This document shows positions 24,728 to 34,206 of a stretch of DNA of 64,000 nucleotides, one piece after another; position 1 is the first letter of the stretch; every line of letters starts with the position of its first letter. The notes under the pieces are model-generated. The model worked only from the letters and a program-made list of their open reading frames with translations. It ran no database searches and had not been told where the DNA came from. This stretch comes from Oscillospiraceae bacterium. Lineage in GTDB: Bacteria; Bacillota; Clostridia; UMGS1810. The position numbers and the translations under genes are program-made. The stretch lies in the NCBI GenBank assembly GCA_015069095.1, contig SVJH01000005.1:42488-106487 (forward strand), in the 5' to 3' direction.

Positions 24728-25477
24728 TTATTCATAGTCTACAACATCAACCCATGAAAGAAGAAAATCACGTTCTTTTTCATTTCCTTTTACTGATTGC
24801 GATGCTGCAACAATCGGCATCCATTTTTGAACATACTGTTTTGCAGTATCACTTTTTTTGCAGAATAGGTCAAGATATGTTTTTGCACCTTCTGTATCTC
24901 CTGAAAGATTAAAAAGAAGATAAGTTCTCGCCGCATCTGCCGAAGCATTGCCTTGTGTTGCGTGCGCCCAGTCAATAATATACGCAGTTCCGTCCTCTTT
25001 AATAACTATATTTGAAGGGTTAAAATCTCCATGACATACTTTTGTATGTTTTGGCATACCTTCAAGGCGTGTGTGAAGTTCATAGCGTGTTGTTGCATCT
25101 AAATTAGCCTGACTTATTTTTCTGTTCATTTTATCCTTAAGTTTATTAAGAAGCGGAGATTTTTTAGAATGAATTTCAAGCTGAAGGTCAACCATAAGAT
25201 TGATATATTCATCTTTTTTATGAGGATTTTCTTCCATAAGCTGTTCGAGTGTCTTTCCTTCAATATATTCTGTAATAATTGACCATTTTCCATCAACCAT
25301 TGTTATTTCAATAATTTTTGGAATGTTAAGACCTGTTTCTTCAACTCTTGCCTGATTTAAAGCCTCATTTAAAACATCTGCTTTTGAATGAGTGCTATTA
25401 AATACTTTTATACATTTATCTCCATCACGATAGATAGTTTTGTCGTTTCTTACTGCAATTACATTATCAAGTTTCAT
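24728..25477 (-). CDS. APH/choline-kinase-family phosphotransferase
   Basis: 249 residues from ATG 25,477, with GGAGGGG 7 bases ahead; the GTG at 25,492 is inside that SD. Kinase-fold motifs: ITEYIEGKTLEQLM (hinge), VCHGDFNPSNIVI (about 148-160; catalytic HGDxxxxN) and AYIIDWAHAT (about 165-174; metal Asp). It resembles the aminoglycoside phosphotransferase family, whose members also phosphorylate choline, sugars or other small molecules; resistance cannot be inferred. It starts 19 bases after adhE and probably shares its transcript. Substrate is unknown. Confidence 0.8.
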   Translation of the reverse strand: MKLDNVIAVRNDKTIYRDGDKCIKVFNSTHSKADVLNEALNQARVEETGLNIPKIIEITMVDGKWSIITEYIEGKTLEQLMEENPHKKDEYINLMVDLQLEIHSKKSPLLNKLKDKMNRKISQANLDATTRYELHTRLEGMPKHTKVCHGDFNPSNIVIKEDGTAYIIDWAHATQGNASADAARTYLLFNLSGDTEGAKTYLDLFCKKSDTAKQYVQKWMPIVAASQSVKGNEKERDFLLSWVDVVDYE

Positions 25478-25495
25478 ATTTATCCCCTCCACTTG

Positions 25496-28129
25496 TTATC
25501 TTGGCATATCTTCTTCTACAAAATGTTTTCCGTAATAAGCATTTAAATACATCTGTTTTATTTCGCTCATTAAAGGATATCTTGGGTTTGCACCTGTGCA
25601 CTGGTCATCAAATGCCTGTTCTACCATTTCGTCAAGGTTATCAAGGAATTTCTTTTCGTCGATGCCGTAATCTTTAATTGTATCTTTAATTCCTACTTTT
25701 GTTTTAAGTTCGTTTATTTTCGCAATAAGACCTTCAAGTTTTTCTTCGTTTGTTTTTCCTTTAACTCCAAGGTAATCTGCAATTTCTGCATAGCGTGAAA
25801 GTGTATGCGGATGGTCATACTGAGAAAATGTACCCATTTTTTTAGGTGTTTCACTTGCATTAAATCTTATAACTTCTTCTATCATAAGTGCATTTGCTAC
25901 ACCGTGCGGCAAATGATGGAATGCACCAAGTTTATGTGCCATAGAGTGGCAAATTCCAAGGAATGCATTTGCAAATGCCATACCAGCCATTGTTGCTGCA
26001 TTTGCCATTTTTTCTCTTGCTTCTACATCAACACTGCCGTTTTCGTATGCACGAGGCAAATATTCAAATATTGTTTTTAATGCTTTAAGTGCAAGACCGT
26101 CTGTATAATCCGTTGCAAGCATAGCCGCATATGCTTCTATTGCGTGTGTAACAGCGTCAATACCAGATGCAGCAGTTAAACCCTTTGGTGCAGACATATG
26201 GAAATCCGTGTCGATTATTGCCATATTTGGCATAAGTTCATAATCGGCAAGTGGATATTTAACACCTGTTTTTTCGTCTGTAATAACTGCAAATGGTGTA
26301 ACTTCACTTCCTGTTCCGGCAGATGTAGGAATAGCAATAAAATATGCTTTTTCGCCCATTTTTGGGAATGTGTAAACTCTTTTTCTTATATCGATAAACC
26401 TCATTGCCATATCCATAAAATCAGCTTCTGGATGTTCATAAAGAACCCACATGATTTTTGCTGCATCCATAGCACTTCCGCCACCAAGAGCAATTATTGT
26501 GTCAGGTTTAAATGCAGCCATTTGAGCAGCACCGTTTTTAGCATTTAAAAGTGTTGGGTCCGGCTGAACATCGAAAAATGTTGTATGCGCAATACCCATT
26601 TCGTCAAGTTTATCTGTAATAGGTTTTGTATAACCATTTTCATAAAGAAATGTATCTGTTACAATAAATGCTCTTTTTTTGCCCATTACATTTTTAAGTT
26701 CATCAAGAGCGACAGGCATACAACCTTTTTTAATGTATACTTTTTCTGGTGCACGGAACCAAAGCATATTTTCCCTTCTTTCTGCTACAGTTTTAATGTT
26801 TATAAGATGTTTTACACCTACGTTATCTGAAACTGAGTTGCCTCCCCAAGATCCGCAACCAAGTGTTAATGATGGAGCAAGTTTAAAGTTATAAAGATCT
26901 CCAATACCACCATGTGATGAAGGTGTATTAACTAATATTCGGCAAGTTTTCATTCTTTTACCAAATGTATCAAGTTTTTCCTTTTCGGTAATAGCATTAA
27001 GGTAAACTGACGATGTGTGTCCGTAGCCACCATCTTCAACAAGTCTTTCTGCTTTATTAAGCGCATCATCGAAATCTTTCGCTTTGTACATTGCAAGTAC
27101 AGGAGAAAGTTTTTCATGTGCAAATTCTTCTGAAAGTTCAACACTTTCAACTTCGCCAATTAAAATTTTTGTTCCTTCACTAACTTTAACATCTGCTAAA
27201 GATGCAATTTTACTTGCTGACTGACCAACAATTTTAGCATTTAATGCACCATTTATAATAATTGTTTTTCTTACTTTTTCTGTTTCTTCTTCATTTAGGA
27301 AATAACATCCTCTTTTTGCAAATTCATCTTTTACTGCATCATATATACTTTCAAGAACAATAACTGACTGTTCAGATGCACAAATCATACCGTTATCAAA
27401 TGTTTTAGAATGAATAATTGAGTTGACTGCAAGAATAATATCAGCACTGTCATCAATAATTGCCGGAGTGTTACCTGCTCCAACACCAAGTGCAGGTTTT
27501 CCAGATGAATATGCTGCTTTAACCATTCCCGGACCACCTGTTGCAAGGATGATGTCGGCTTCTTTCATAACAGTATTTGTCATATCAAGGCTCGGAACAT
27601 CGATCCAGTCAATAATACCTTTTGGTGCACCTGCCTCAACTGCTGCTTCAAGAACTAATTTTGCAGCAGCAATAGTTGAATTTTTCGCTCTTGGATGCGG
27701 AGAAATGATAATTGCATTTCTTGTTTTAAGTGCCAAAAGACATTTAAAAATAGCAGTCGATGTAGGATTTGTAGTTGGTATAACTGCAGCAATAACTCCT
27801 ATTGGATCTGCAATTTTTTTAATTCCGTATGCTTTGTCTTCTTCTATAACACCACAAGTTTTAGTGTTCTTATAAGCGTTGTAAATGTATTCTGCAGCAT
27901 AGTTATTTTTAATAACTTTATCTTCTACAATACCCATTCCTGTTTCTTCTACAGCCATTTTTGCAAGTGGTATTCTTGCCTTGTTTGCCGCTGATGCTGC
28001 TGCTAAAAAGATTTTGTCAACCTCAGTTTGAGTATATGTTGCAAAAACTTTTTGTGCTTCTCTTACTCGCGCGATTGCTTCTTCAAGTTTTTCGACGCTG
28101 TCTACAATTTCATAGTTTGTTTTTTTCAT
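25496..28129 (-). CDS. adhE: Bifunctional acetaldehyde-CoA / alcohol dehydrogenase
   Basis: 877 residues from ATG 28,129 (AGGAGG 7 bases ahead; the GTG at 28,156 is part of a longer unsupported frame). The N-terminal half is a CoA-acylating aldehyde dehydrogenase: GVIAAVIPTTNPTSTA (about 106-121), TGGPGMVKAAYSSGKPALG, and FDNGMICASEQ (about 242-252) with the catalytic Cys. The C-terminal half is an iron-dependent alcohol dehydrogenase: IALGGGSAMDAAKIMW (about 545-560) and GICHSMAHKLGAFHHLPHG (about 723-741) with iron-binding His. It reduces acetyl-CoA to ethanol to recycle NADH. A Rex operator upstream indicates control by the NADH/NAD ratio. Confidence 0.96.
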   Translation of the reverse strand: MKKTNYEIVDSVEKLEEAIARVREAQKVFATYTQTEVDKIFLAAASAANKARIPLAKMAVEETGMGIVEDKVIKNNYAAEYIYNAYKNTKTCGVIEEDKAYGIKKIADPIGVIAAVIPTTNPTSTAIFKCLLALKTRNAIIISPHPRAKNSTIAAAKLVLEAAVEAGAPKGIIDWIDVPSLDMTNTVMKEADIILATGGPGMVKAAYSSGKPALGVGAGNTPAIIDDSADIILAVNSIIHSKTFDNGMICASEQSVIVLESIYDAVKDEFAKRGCYFLNEEETEKVRKTIIINGALNAKIVGQSASKIASLADVKVSEGTKILIGEVESVELSEEFAHEKLSPVLAMYKAKDFDDALNKAERLVEDGGYGHTSSVYLNAITEKEKLDTFGKRMKTCRILVNTPSSHGGIGDLYNFKLAPSLTLGCGSWGGNSVSDNVGVKHLINIKTVAERRENMLWFRAPEKVYIKKGCMPVALDELKNVMGKKRAFIVTDTFLYENGYTKPITDKLDEMGIAHTTFFDVQPDPTLLNAKNGAAQMAAFKPDTIIALGGGSAMDAAKIMWVLYEHPEADFMDMAMRFIDIRKRVYTFPKMGEKAYFIAIPTSAGTGSEVTPFAVITDEKTGVKYPLADYELMPNMAIIDTDFHMSAPKGLTAASGIDAVTHAIEAYAAMLATDYTDGLALKALKTIFEYLPRAYENGSVDVEAREKMANAATMAGMAFANAFLGICHSMAHKLGAFHHLPHGVANALMIEEVIRFNASETPKKMGTFSQYDHPHTLSRYAEIADYLGVKGKTNEEKLEGLIAKINELKTKVGIKDTIKDYGIDEKKFLDNLDEMVEQAFDDQCTGANPRYPLMSEIKQMYLNAYYGKHFVEEDMPR

Positions 28130-28164
28130 TGTTTTGCCTCCTAAAATAATTCTCACTCAAATCT

Positions 28165-28182
28165 TTGTTAATATTTTAACAA
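28165..28182. promoter_or_regulatory. Rex operator upstream of adhE
   Basis: TTGTTAATATTTTAACAA is a perfect match to the Clostridia Rex consensus TTGTTAAnnnnTTAACAA. It is 36 bases from the adhE ATG and overlaps the expected -10 region, so Rex bound at low NADH would block transcription. Confidence 0.85.
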
Positions 28183-28215
28183 ACTTTTTGCAAAAAAACA
28201 ATTATTAAAATGTTT

Positions 28216-28246
28216 AAAGGGGTTATATCTTTTGATATACCCCTTT
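28216..28246 (-). terminator. Terminator downstream of the LysR gene
   Basis: AAAGGGG.TATATC pairs with GATATA.CCCCTTT across a TTTT loop. It lies 5 bases past the LysR stop and separates it from the adhE promoter. Confidence 0.75.
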
Positions 28247-28250
28247 TTGC

Positions 28251-29174
28251 TTATTTTATATATTTATTTTTTGCAATATTTAGTTCTTTTATGAATTTTT
28301 TATCAAGTTCGGTAAGTTTATATCCTTTAGGATAAACAAGAACATCTTTGTAAACCTTTTTATTATCTATGCATTTTTTCTGCACAATATTATATTTTTT
28401 TAAGATTTTTTCAGGCACAGGCGAAACCCACATAAAAGTTTTCGGATTTTCTAAAAGAAGGTCAAACTGACTTGCTCTTTCAAAAACAAATATTCTTCTG
28501 TCGATATCTTCTGAAAACTCTTCTTTTGTTACCCTTGAAAGCGGAAGCGATGGAACAAAAGGATCTGCATGTGCAATTTCAATTAAATCTGTTAAATCGC
28601 CAAATCTTATATCATCTTTATTTGCAAGACTGCTTTTTTCACTCATAATAAGACAATATGAAAACTCTGTTACAAGTTCATACGAAAGTCCTTTTTCATC
28701 GAGCATCTGCTTAAAATATTTATCATAGTTTTTGGCGTATCTTATAATACCAAGTTTATAGTCATGCGTTAAAATATTATTTATTGTTCTTTGAGAATTT
28801 GTTTCTTTATAAAATATCTCGCACGCCTTATCGCCAATAACCTTCGAAAACTGGGCAAATGCATCTGATATATAACACGCTCTCGGTACTGAAATAGAAA
28901 ATCTCTGCTTTTTAGCAGAACCGTTTTTGTAAATGTTTTCAACGGCATTTATCTGATTTAAAATACCTTTTGCGTAGTTTATAAACTCTTCGCCATCCGG
29001 TGTTAAAACCATTCCCTTTGCAGTTCTTTCAAATATAGTTATTCCTATATCAGCTTCAAGTTCTTTAATTGAACGGCTTATATTTGGCTGTGCAACTAAA
29101 AGCATTTCTGATGCTTTACTCAAAGACCCTCTTTTTGCAACTTCCACCGCATATTTCATGTGTAATATATTCAT
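28251..29174 (-). CDS. LysR-family transcriptional regulator
   Basis: 307 residues. The N-terminal winged HTH is classical: MKYAVEVAKRGSLSKASEML (about 6-25) and QPNISRSIKELEADIGITIF (about 29-48), then RTAKGMVLTPDGEEF. The remainder is the effector-binding domain, with a somewhat long variable region. SD AAGGTGATGG precedes the ATG. It lies on the same strand as, and just downstream of, the SGNH hydrolase gene (13 bases apart) and upstream of adhE, but a terminator separates it from adhE. Its target may be the hydrolase operon or adhE; sequence does not decide. Confidence 0.88.
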   Translation of the reverse strand: MNILHMKYAVEVAKRGSLSKASEMLLVAQPNISRSIKELEADIGITIFERTAKGMVLTPDGEEFINYAKGILNQINAVENIYKNGSAKKQRFSISVPRACYISDAFAQFSKVIGDKACEIFYKETNSQRTINNILTHDYKLGIIRYAKNYDKYFKQMLDEKGLSYELVTEFSYCLIMSEKSSLANKDDIRFGDLTDLIEIAHADPFVPSLPLSRVTKEEFSEDIDRRIFVFERASQFDLLLENPKTFMWVSPVPEKILKKYNIVQKKCIDNKKVYKDVLVYPKGYKLTELDKKFIKELNIAKNKYIK

Positions 29175-29186
29175 ATATCCATCACC

Positions 29187-30200
29187 TTAAATGCTTTCTA
29201 TGATTTTATGGTATAAATTTTCTGCATAATGTTTAAATCCTTCATCATTCGGATGAAGATAAAGATCACCAAAATAGTTTTCGTCGTGCGGAACAAAATC
29301 GAATCCAGAAATAAGTTTTATATTATCAAATTCTTTTACTATATCCTTTATGTCTTCTTCTATCTTTTTAAACTCGCCGAATTCTTTTTCATCGTTCATA
29401 TCCTTACGCCATATAGGTGTAATTGCAAATATTGTTGTTTCGGGATAATTTTTTACAAGATTTAAATAAAAATTTCTACAGTTGTTTTTAAAGGTTTCTT
29501 CGTCTATAAAATTCCAGTCATTTGAGCCATATGCAACCGTAATATAATCGGGCACAAATGAATCTTTTTTGCTTACAAGAAGTGGGAAAAATTTTTCTCC
29601 CCCTATTCCCCTGTTAACTTCCTCTGCATCAAGCATCTTAGCAATACGTGCAACATAACGGTTGGAAGGACGAAGTGCATCATACCCGTGTGTTATTGAA
29701 TCTCCGTATGCAATAAATCTTTTGCTTGGTTTTACACCTTCAACAAAAGAATTATCATCTATACTGATTTCTTCGATAATCGTTTCTACTGACCAAGGAA
29801 GATGAATACAAATATTTTTTTCGCCATCTCCAAGGTCAAACGATTTTTTAAACTCCCCAAGTTCATATTCGGGTGTTGTGTAGTTTCTTTTAAGTTCTTT
29901 ATCAGAAAAATTATCTAAATATCCTAATATTTTTCCATCTATGAAAACATCAACCGAAAAATATGTTCTTGATGATCCTTTTTGTGTTTTAATCTTTAAA
30001 AAAAGACTTTTACTATCTGTTTTAAACGAAAACTTAATTCCGGATGTAGAAAATGTTTTCATATAGAAATTTTCATTTGTTTTTTTATAAAGTTCTTTCT
30101 GCTCGTTTGTAAATCTATCAAAATAGAAACATGAATTTTCTTCTTTTATATTTACTGCACCGAGTGTTATTTCTTTTATTTTAGCAAGATTTAATTTCAT
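29187..30200 (-). CDS. SGNH/GDSL-family hydrolase (carbohydrate esterase-like)
   Basis: 337 residues, no signal peptide. The N-terminal ~150 residues form a beta-rich domain as in two-domain acetyl-xylan-esterase-type enzymes (CE2-like). The SGNH domain follows: AYGDSITHG (about 164-172; catalytic Ser in block I), RGIGGEKF (block II Gly), AYGSNDW (about 222; block III Asn) and DLYLHPNDEGFKHYA (about 313-327; Asp-His of block V). Such enzymes remove acetyl groups from glycans. Lack of a signal peptide implies an intracellular oligosaccharide substrate. SD AAGGTGA lies before the ATG. Confidence 0.82.
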   Translation of the reverse strand: MKLNLAKIKEITLGAVNIKEENSCFYFDRFTNEQKELYKKTNENFYMKTFSTSGIKFSFKTDSKSLFLKIKTQKGSSRTYFSVDVFIDGKILGYLDNFSDKELKRNYTTPEYELGEFKKSFDLGDGEKNICIHLPWSVETIIEEISIDDNSFVEGVKPSKRFIAYGDSITHGYDALRPSNRYVARIAKMLDAEEVNRGIGGEKFFPLLVSKKDSFVPDYITVAYGSNDWNFIDEETFKNNCRNFYLNLVKNYPETTIFAITPIWRKDMNDEKEFGEFKKIEEDIKDIVKEFDNIKLISGFDFVPHDENYFGDLYLHPNDEGFKHYAENLYHKIIESI

Positions 30201-30225
30201 TTGATGTCACCTTTCATTTGTTTTA

Positions 30226-31098
30226 TCAATGCATACTTTTAAATACATCAGCAACTTCTGTAATTGTCATATATGCTTTAGGATCTATCCTGTGTACCAG
30301 TTCTTTCATTTTTGAAATCTGAAAACGATTTACTACAAAATATACAACACTTTTATCCTGATTTGAATATCCGCCTTTTGCATTCATTATGGTTGTACCG
30401 CTTTCAAAATGCTCAATAAGTGTATCACTTATTTTTTGCGGTTCATTAGTTATAATCATTACTGCTTTTGAACGGTCAAGACCTTCAACTATAAAGTCAA
30501 CTGTTTTAAGTGCCGCCATATACGCAACTATTGAGTAAAGAGGAAGTATCCAGCTTTCTGTTACAAATCCTGATATCACATAAAGCACAACGTTATATGC
30601 CATTACAAAACTTCCAACTGTAACGTTTAGTTTTTTTGCAAATACAACCGCCATTACTTCCATACCATCAATAGCACCGCCATAGCGAATTGTCATACCG
30701 CTTCCTACACCTGAAATCATACCACCGAAAATTGAGCACAACAAAAGGTCGTTACCCGCAAGCGGAGAAGCAAATCTTACATCTACCGGCAAAACATCGT
30801 TAATAAGAAAAGCTCCCAAAGAATAAATAGCAACAGCATATAAAGAATAAACTGTAAATCTTAATCCTTGTTTTTTATAACCATACAAAAACAAAGGTAC
30901 GTTAAGAATAATAAGGAAAACTGAAAGCGAGAATGAAGTTACCTGTGACAAAAGCATACTTGTTCCTGATATACCGCTATCGTAAAGTTTTACGGGAGCC
31001 AAAAACAAAGTAACACCAAATGCGTTGATTGTTCCTGCTATTGTTAGCATAATAAAATTAAATAATTTTAACCGTTTTAATCTGTTTAAAAAAGTCAT
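30226..31098 (-). CDS. YitT-family membrane protein with DUF2179 domain
   Basis: 290 residues. Six hydrophobic helices cover about 12-200, containing GTSMLLSQ (about 45) and GGAIDGMEVMAV (about 140), both typical YitT elements. The C-terminal ~80 residues form the DUF2179 domain: AVMIITNEPQKISDTLIEHF, GTTIMNAKGGYSNQDKSVVY and VVNRFQISKMKELVHRIDP. Function is not established in the family. It lies upstream of the SGNH gene on the same strand with a 25-base gap. Confidence 0.88.
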   Translation of the reverse strand: MTFLNRLKRLKLFNFIMLTIAGTINAFGVTLFLAPVKLYDSGISGTSMLLSQVTSFSLSVFLIILNVPLFLYGYKKQGLRFTVYSLYAVAIYSLGAFLINDVLPVDVRFASPLAGNDLLLCSIFGGMISGVGSGMTIRYGGAIDGMEVMAVVFAKKLNVTVGSFVMAYNVVLYVISGFVTESWILPLYSIVAYMAALKTVDFIVEGLDRSKAVMIITNEPQKISDTLIEHFESGTTIMNAKGGYSNQDKSVVYFVVNRFQISKMKELVHRIDPKAYMTITEVADVFKSMH

Positions 31099-31164
31099 TT
31101 TACACCGCCAAATATTTTTATGACATTATTCTATCACAAAATAATTTACAAATCAAATACAATA

Positions 31165-31193
31165 TTGATTTTTTAAAAACTATATTATATAAT
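31165..31193 (+). promoter_or_regulatory. Promoter of the PuuD-like gene
   Basis: TTGATT (31,165-31,170), 17-base spacer, TATAAT (31,188-31,193); AGGGGG and ATG 31,222 follow. Confidence 0.7.
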
Positions 31194-31221
31194 ATGTGTA
31201 ATACATATAGGGGGAAATATT

Positions 31222-31935
31222 ATGACAAAAAAACCATTAATTGCAATCACGCCACAAGTAACAGCAGACGAACCCGGTCGTATAAGAATTCTTGATGGAT
31301 ATTACAATAGCATTTCTAAATCCGGTGGAATTGGCTGTATGCTTACCTTTACTGATGATATAGATGCAATAAAACAAATTGCCAAAACATTTGATGCTTT
31401 TTTGTTTTCCGGCGGAGTTGATATAGATCCTTCATATTATGACGAAAAGGCCACACCTTATTTAAGAGAAACATCAGATGCACGCGATAAGTTTGAAACA
31501 CTGCTTTTAAAGGAACTTATAAGTATGGATAAACCTGTTCTTGGCATTTGCCGTGGACTTCAAATTATAAATGTTACATTTGGCGGAACGCTTTATCAGG
31601 ATATTGTAAGCCAGAATGTATCGCATCAGCATCATTATATGAGTGAGCCGTACAACGTGCCATACCATGATGCAAAAGTTTTGCCAAACACACTGCTTTA
31701 CGATATAACAGGCGAAACTGTAATCGGTGTCAATAGCCGTCATCATCAGGCAATCAAAAAAATAGCACCGCACTTTTTACCTATGGCATTTAGCGAAGAC
31801 GGTATTATTGAAGCAGTTTATAATCCTGACAAAAAATTCTTTATGGGTGTGCAGTGGCATCCTGAAGATATGTACGATGGCTTTAAACATTCACGCGAAA
31901 TTTTTAAAAGATTTATTGAAGAAGCAAAAAGCTGA
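31222..31935 (+). CDS. Class I glutamine amidotransferase-like hydrolase (peptidase C26, PuuD family)
   Basis: 237 residues. The catalytic triad of the C26 family is visible: LGICRGLQIINVTFGG (about 107-122; nucleophile Cys), SRHHQAIK (about 172-179) and VQWHPEDM (about 210-217; catalytic His and Glu). PuuD hydrolyses gamma-glutamyl-gamma-aminobutyrate; most relatives are annotated simply as gamma-glutamyl-GABA hydrolase family. No putrescine genes are nearby. Monocistronic, with its own promoter and a bidirectional hairpin terminator at the stop codon. Confidence 0.88.
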   Translation: MTKKPLIAITPQVTADEPGRIRILDGYYNSISKSGGIGCMLTFTDDIDAIKQIAKTFDAFLFSGGVDIDPSYYDEKATPYLRETSDARDKFETLLLKELISMDKPVLGICRGLQIINVTFGGTLYQDIVSQNVSHQHHYMSEPYNVPYHDAKVLPNTLLYDITGETVIGVNSRHHQAIKKIAPHFLPMAFSEDGIIEAVYNPDKKFFMGVQWHPEDMYDGFKHSREIFKRFIEEAKS

Positions 31936-31958
31936 ACATATATATGTTCAGCTTTTTT
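31930..31958. terminator. Bidirectional terminator between the PuuD-like gene and topB
   Basis: AAAGCTGAACAT pairs with ATGTTCAGCTTT, flanked by A- and T-runs on both sides. The PuuD-like stop codon lies in the left arm. Confidence 0.85.
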
Positions 31959-34050
31959 AAAATTCAAATACTGCCCTTCCATTTTCAAGTTTCAAAAATG
32001 CACTAAATTCTTTTCCTGTTTTTTTAGATATAAATCCTTCTATTTTGCTTGTTTTTCCATCTTTTAAAAGCATCATAACATTTGCTTTTGAAATAACTCT
32101 TCCAAGTATTACGTTATTTATACTGAATTTACATCCGTCTTTATAACCTGAGCATCCATATCCGAAAGTCGTTCGTGTTACATCGCATCCGCAAAGAGGA
32201 CAAACGCCGACTTTTTCTCCAAAAAATCCGTCATCTGTATCTTTTTCAATAGGAACTTCTTTTTTTGTAAATACTTCTCTTATTTCATCTTCGGCAAGTT
32301 TTACACTGTCATCTATTGTATATTCGCCACGAAAAACTTTTTTTAGTGCCTTGCCAAGTTCACTCGTTTTGTATTTATCCATACTGATGTTCATTCGCAT
32401 AAGCGCTTCTATTAGATACTCCCCTTGCGGAAGTATTGTGTAAACATCTTTTTTAAGTGATATATATCCGCTTTTTTTAGCATTATCTATAATCCCTGTT
32501 CTTGTTGCTTCCGTTCCAAGTTCAAGTCCTTCAAAAATCGCTTTGTACTCTTCTATATCGTCATCTGTTTCGGCATTTTGTTTTTCTTCTTTAAACGGAT
32601 TTTTAAGATAATTATTAAGTGTTTCAATTGTATAATGCTTTGGTGGTGTTGTTTCTTTTTCTACCGGTTTAAAGTTAATTTCTACAACATCGCCTTTTTC
32701 AAGTTCGGGTAGGATTTTATCTTTTTTTGAGTAATCGTCATACTTTGTCCAGCCCTTTTCTTTGATTACCATTCCTTTTAAGGTAAAATCTTCAAATCCG
32801 CCAACATTTATTATAATTTCATTTTTTTCAACAACACATTCTTCTGCACAAAAAACAGCAACAAAACGCCTAAGTATTGTACTGTAAACAATAAATTCTT
32901 CTTCTGTTAAATGTTCTTTTTTAGGAATTTTAAACGTCGGTGTAAGTGCAGAATGAGATTCAATTTTAGAATCGTCAAATATAGTTTTTGAAAATTTAAA
33001 CTCTACAGGATATCCAAGCGTTTTTATTGTATTTATAATTTTTTTAACTTTGTCCTGTTCCGCTGTTGCAAGATATTCAGAGTTTGTTCTCGGATATGTA
33101 ACGTATCCTTTTTCGTATAAATCCTGAACTATTTTAAGGCTCTGATCCATACTCATTTTATACTTTTTACCAAGCACATTTTGAAGTTTTGTAAGTGAAT
33201 AAAGTTTACCAGGTTTTAGCGAGTCTTTCTTTTTCTTTTTTTCTGTAACAACTGCCACGCTTTGATTGTATTTATCGCAAAGCATATTGGCTTTTTGCAA
33301 ATCTTTTTTATCAAATTTATTTTTGCTTGTAAGTTCAATTTCTTCGCCGTCATTTCCTGTTTTACTTACAATTGCGTAGTAAATATCGGGAACAAAATTC
33401 CTTATTGCCATATCACGGTCATAAATTGCTTTTACAATTGGAACAATAACTCTTCCAACTCTTAAAAGCGTACCCGATTTAAGAGTTGCAAAACGTGTCA
33501 AATTAACACCGTATAGCCAGTCTATGTAAGTTCTTGCAAAGCCTTCATTTGCTAAGTTTTCATATTCTTTTTCATCTTTCATTTCGCCAAGCGCACTAAG
33601 TATTGTTTCATCTGTCTGGTCTGGAAGCCATAGACGTTTAAAGTTTTTCTTTTCATTAAGTGCTTTTTCAACACAGATTCTTATAATTATTTCCCCTTCT
33701 CTGTCAGAGTCGCCTGCGTTGATAATCGTATCAACATCACTTCTGTTACAAAGTGATTTTATAGTTTCAAACTGCCTTTTAACACCTGCATCGACCTGTT
33801 TATTCTGGTCCTTTTTAAGACCAAATTCAAACTTCTTTGGGAAACAAGGAATATTTTTAAGAGTCCATCTTAAACTTCCGTCTTCATTAGGAGAATAATC
33901 TTCTATATCTTTAAGCGAAAAAAGATGACCAAACGCCCATGTAACAATGTAACCATTGCCTTCGTAATATGAGCCTTTTTTACTCAAATTACCTATTGCA
34001 GACACAATATTTCTTGCCAAAGAAGGTTTTTCTGCAATTATTAGTTTCAT
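31957..34050 (-). CDS. topB: DNA topoisomerase III (type IA)
   Basis: 697 residues, standard TopB size. The Toprim domain starts MKLIIAEKPSLARNIVSAIG, with INAGDSDREGEIII (about 111-124; metal-binding DxD). The nucleophile Tyr is in GYVTYPRTNSEYL (about 315-327), and SHSALTPTFKIP (about 366) is the TopIII 'H.A..PT' motif. The C-terminus has a zinc-binding repeat, CPLCGCDVTRTTFGYGCSG (about 616-634). Relaxes single-stranded or hemicatenated DNA. This stand-alone single copy gives no sign of the conjugative-element TopB context. Confidence 0.93.
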   Translation of the reverse strand: MKLIIAEKPSLARNIVSAIGNLSKKGSYYEGNGYIVTWAFGHLFSLKDIEDYSPNEDGSLRWTLKNIPCFPKKFEFGLKKDQNKQVDAGVKRQFETIKSLCNRSDVDTIINAGDSDREGEIIIRICVEKALNEKKNFKRLWLPDQTDETILSALGEMKDEKEYENLANEGFARTYIDWLYGVNLTRFATLKSGTLLRVGRVIVPIVKAIYDRDMAIRNFVPDIYYAIVSKTGNDGEEIELTSKNKFDKKDLQKANMLCDKYNQSVAVVTEKKKKKDSLKPGKLYSLTKLQNVLGKKYKMSMDQSLKIVQDLYEKGYVTYPRTNSEYLATAEQDKVKKIINTIKTLGYPVEFKFSKTIFDDSKIESHSALTPTFKIPKKEHLTEEEFIVYSTILRRFVAVFCAEECVVEKNEIIINVGGFEDFTLKGMVIKEKGWTKYDDYSKKDKILPELEKGDVVEINFKPVEKETTPPKHYTIETLNNYLKNPFKEEKQNAETDDDIEEYKAIFEGLELGTEATRTGIIDNAKKSGYISLKKDVYTILPQGEYLIEALMRMNISMDKYKTSELGKALKKVFRGEYTIDDSVKLAEDEIREVFTKKEVPIEKDTDDGFFGEKVGVCPLCGCDVTRTTFGYGCSGYKDGCKFSINNVILGRVISKANVMMLLKDGKTSKIEGFISKKTGKEFSAFLKLENGRAVFEF

Positions 34051-34144
34051 CTTTTTTCACCTGCCTTTTTCAAATTTCAACCTATTATATCACATTTTAT
34101 TTGGAAATGGTAGTGTTTTTATAAAAAATATGTAATCTTTTATG

Positions 34145-34173
34145 TTGAAAAGCATTGTGTTTTATTGTATAAT
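34145..34173 (+). promoter_or_regulatory. Promoter of the ABC transporter - dtd transcript
   Basis: TTGAAA (34,145-34,150), 17-base spacer, TATAAT (34,168-34,173). The ATG at 34,165 that could begin a longer frame lies inside this promoter, which supports the start at 34,207. Confidence 0.8.
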
Positions 34174-34206
34174 TTATATATATTCACCATAATTGGAGAT
34201 GTAAAA

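Noticed and set aside
24728..25477. APH-like gene considered as an aminoglycoside resistance gene
   Set aside because: Only general kinase motifs match; chromosomal placement behind adhE argues for a housekeeping substrate.
31957..34050. TopB considered as a marker of an integrative conjugative element
   Set aside because: No relaxase, VirB4/VirD4 or integrase genes are near; it looks like a chromosomal housekeeping copy.
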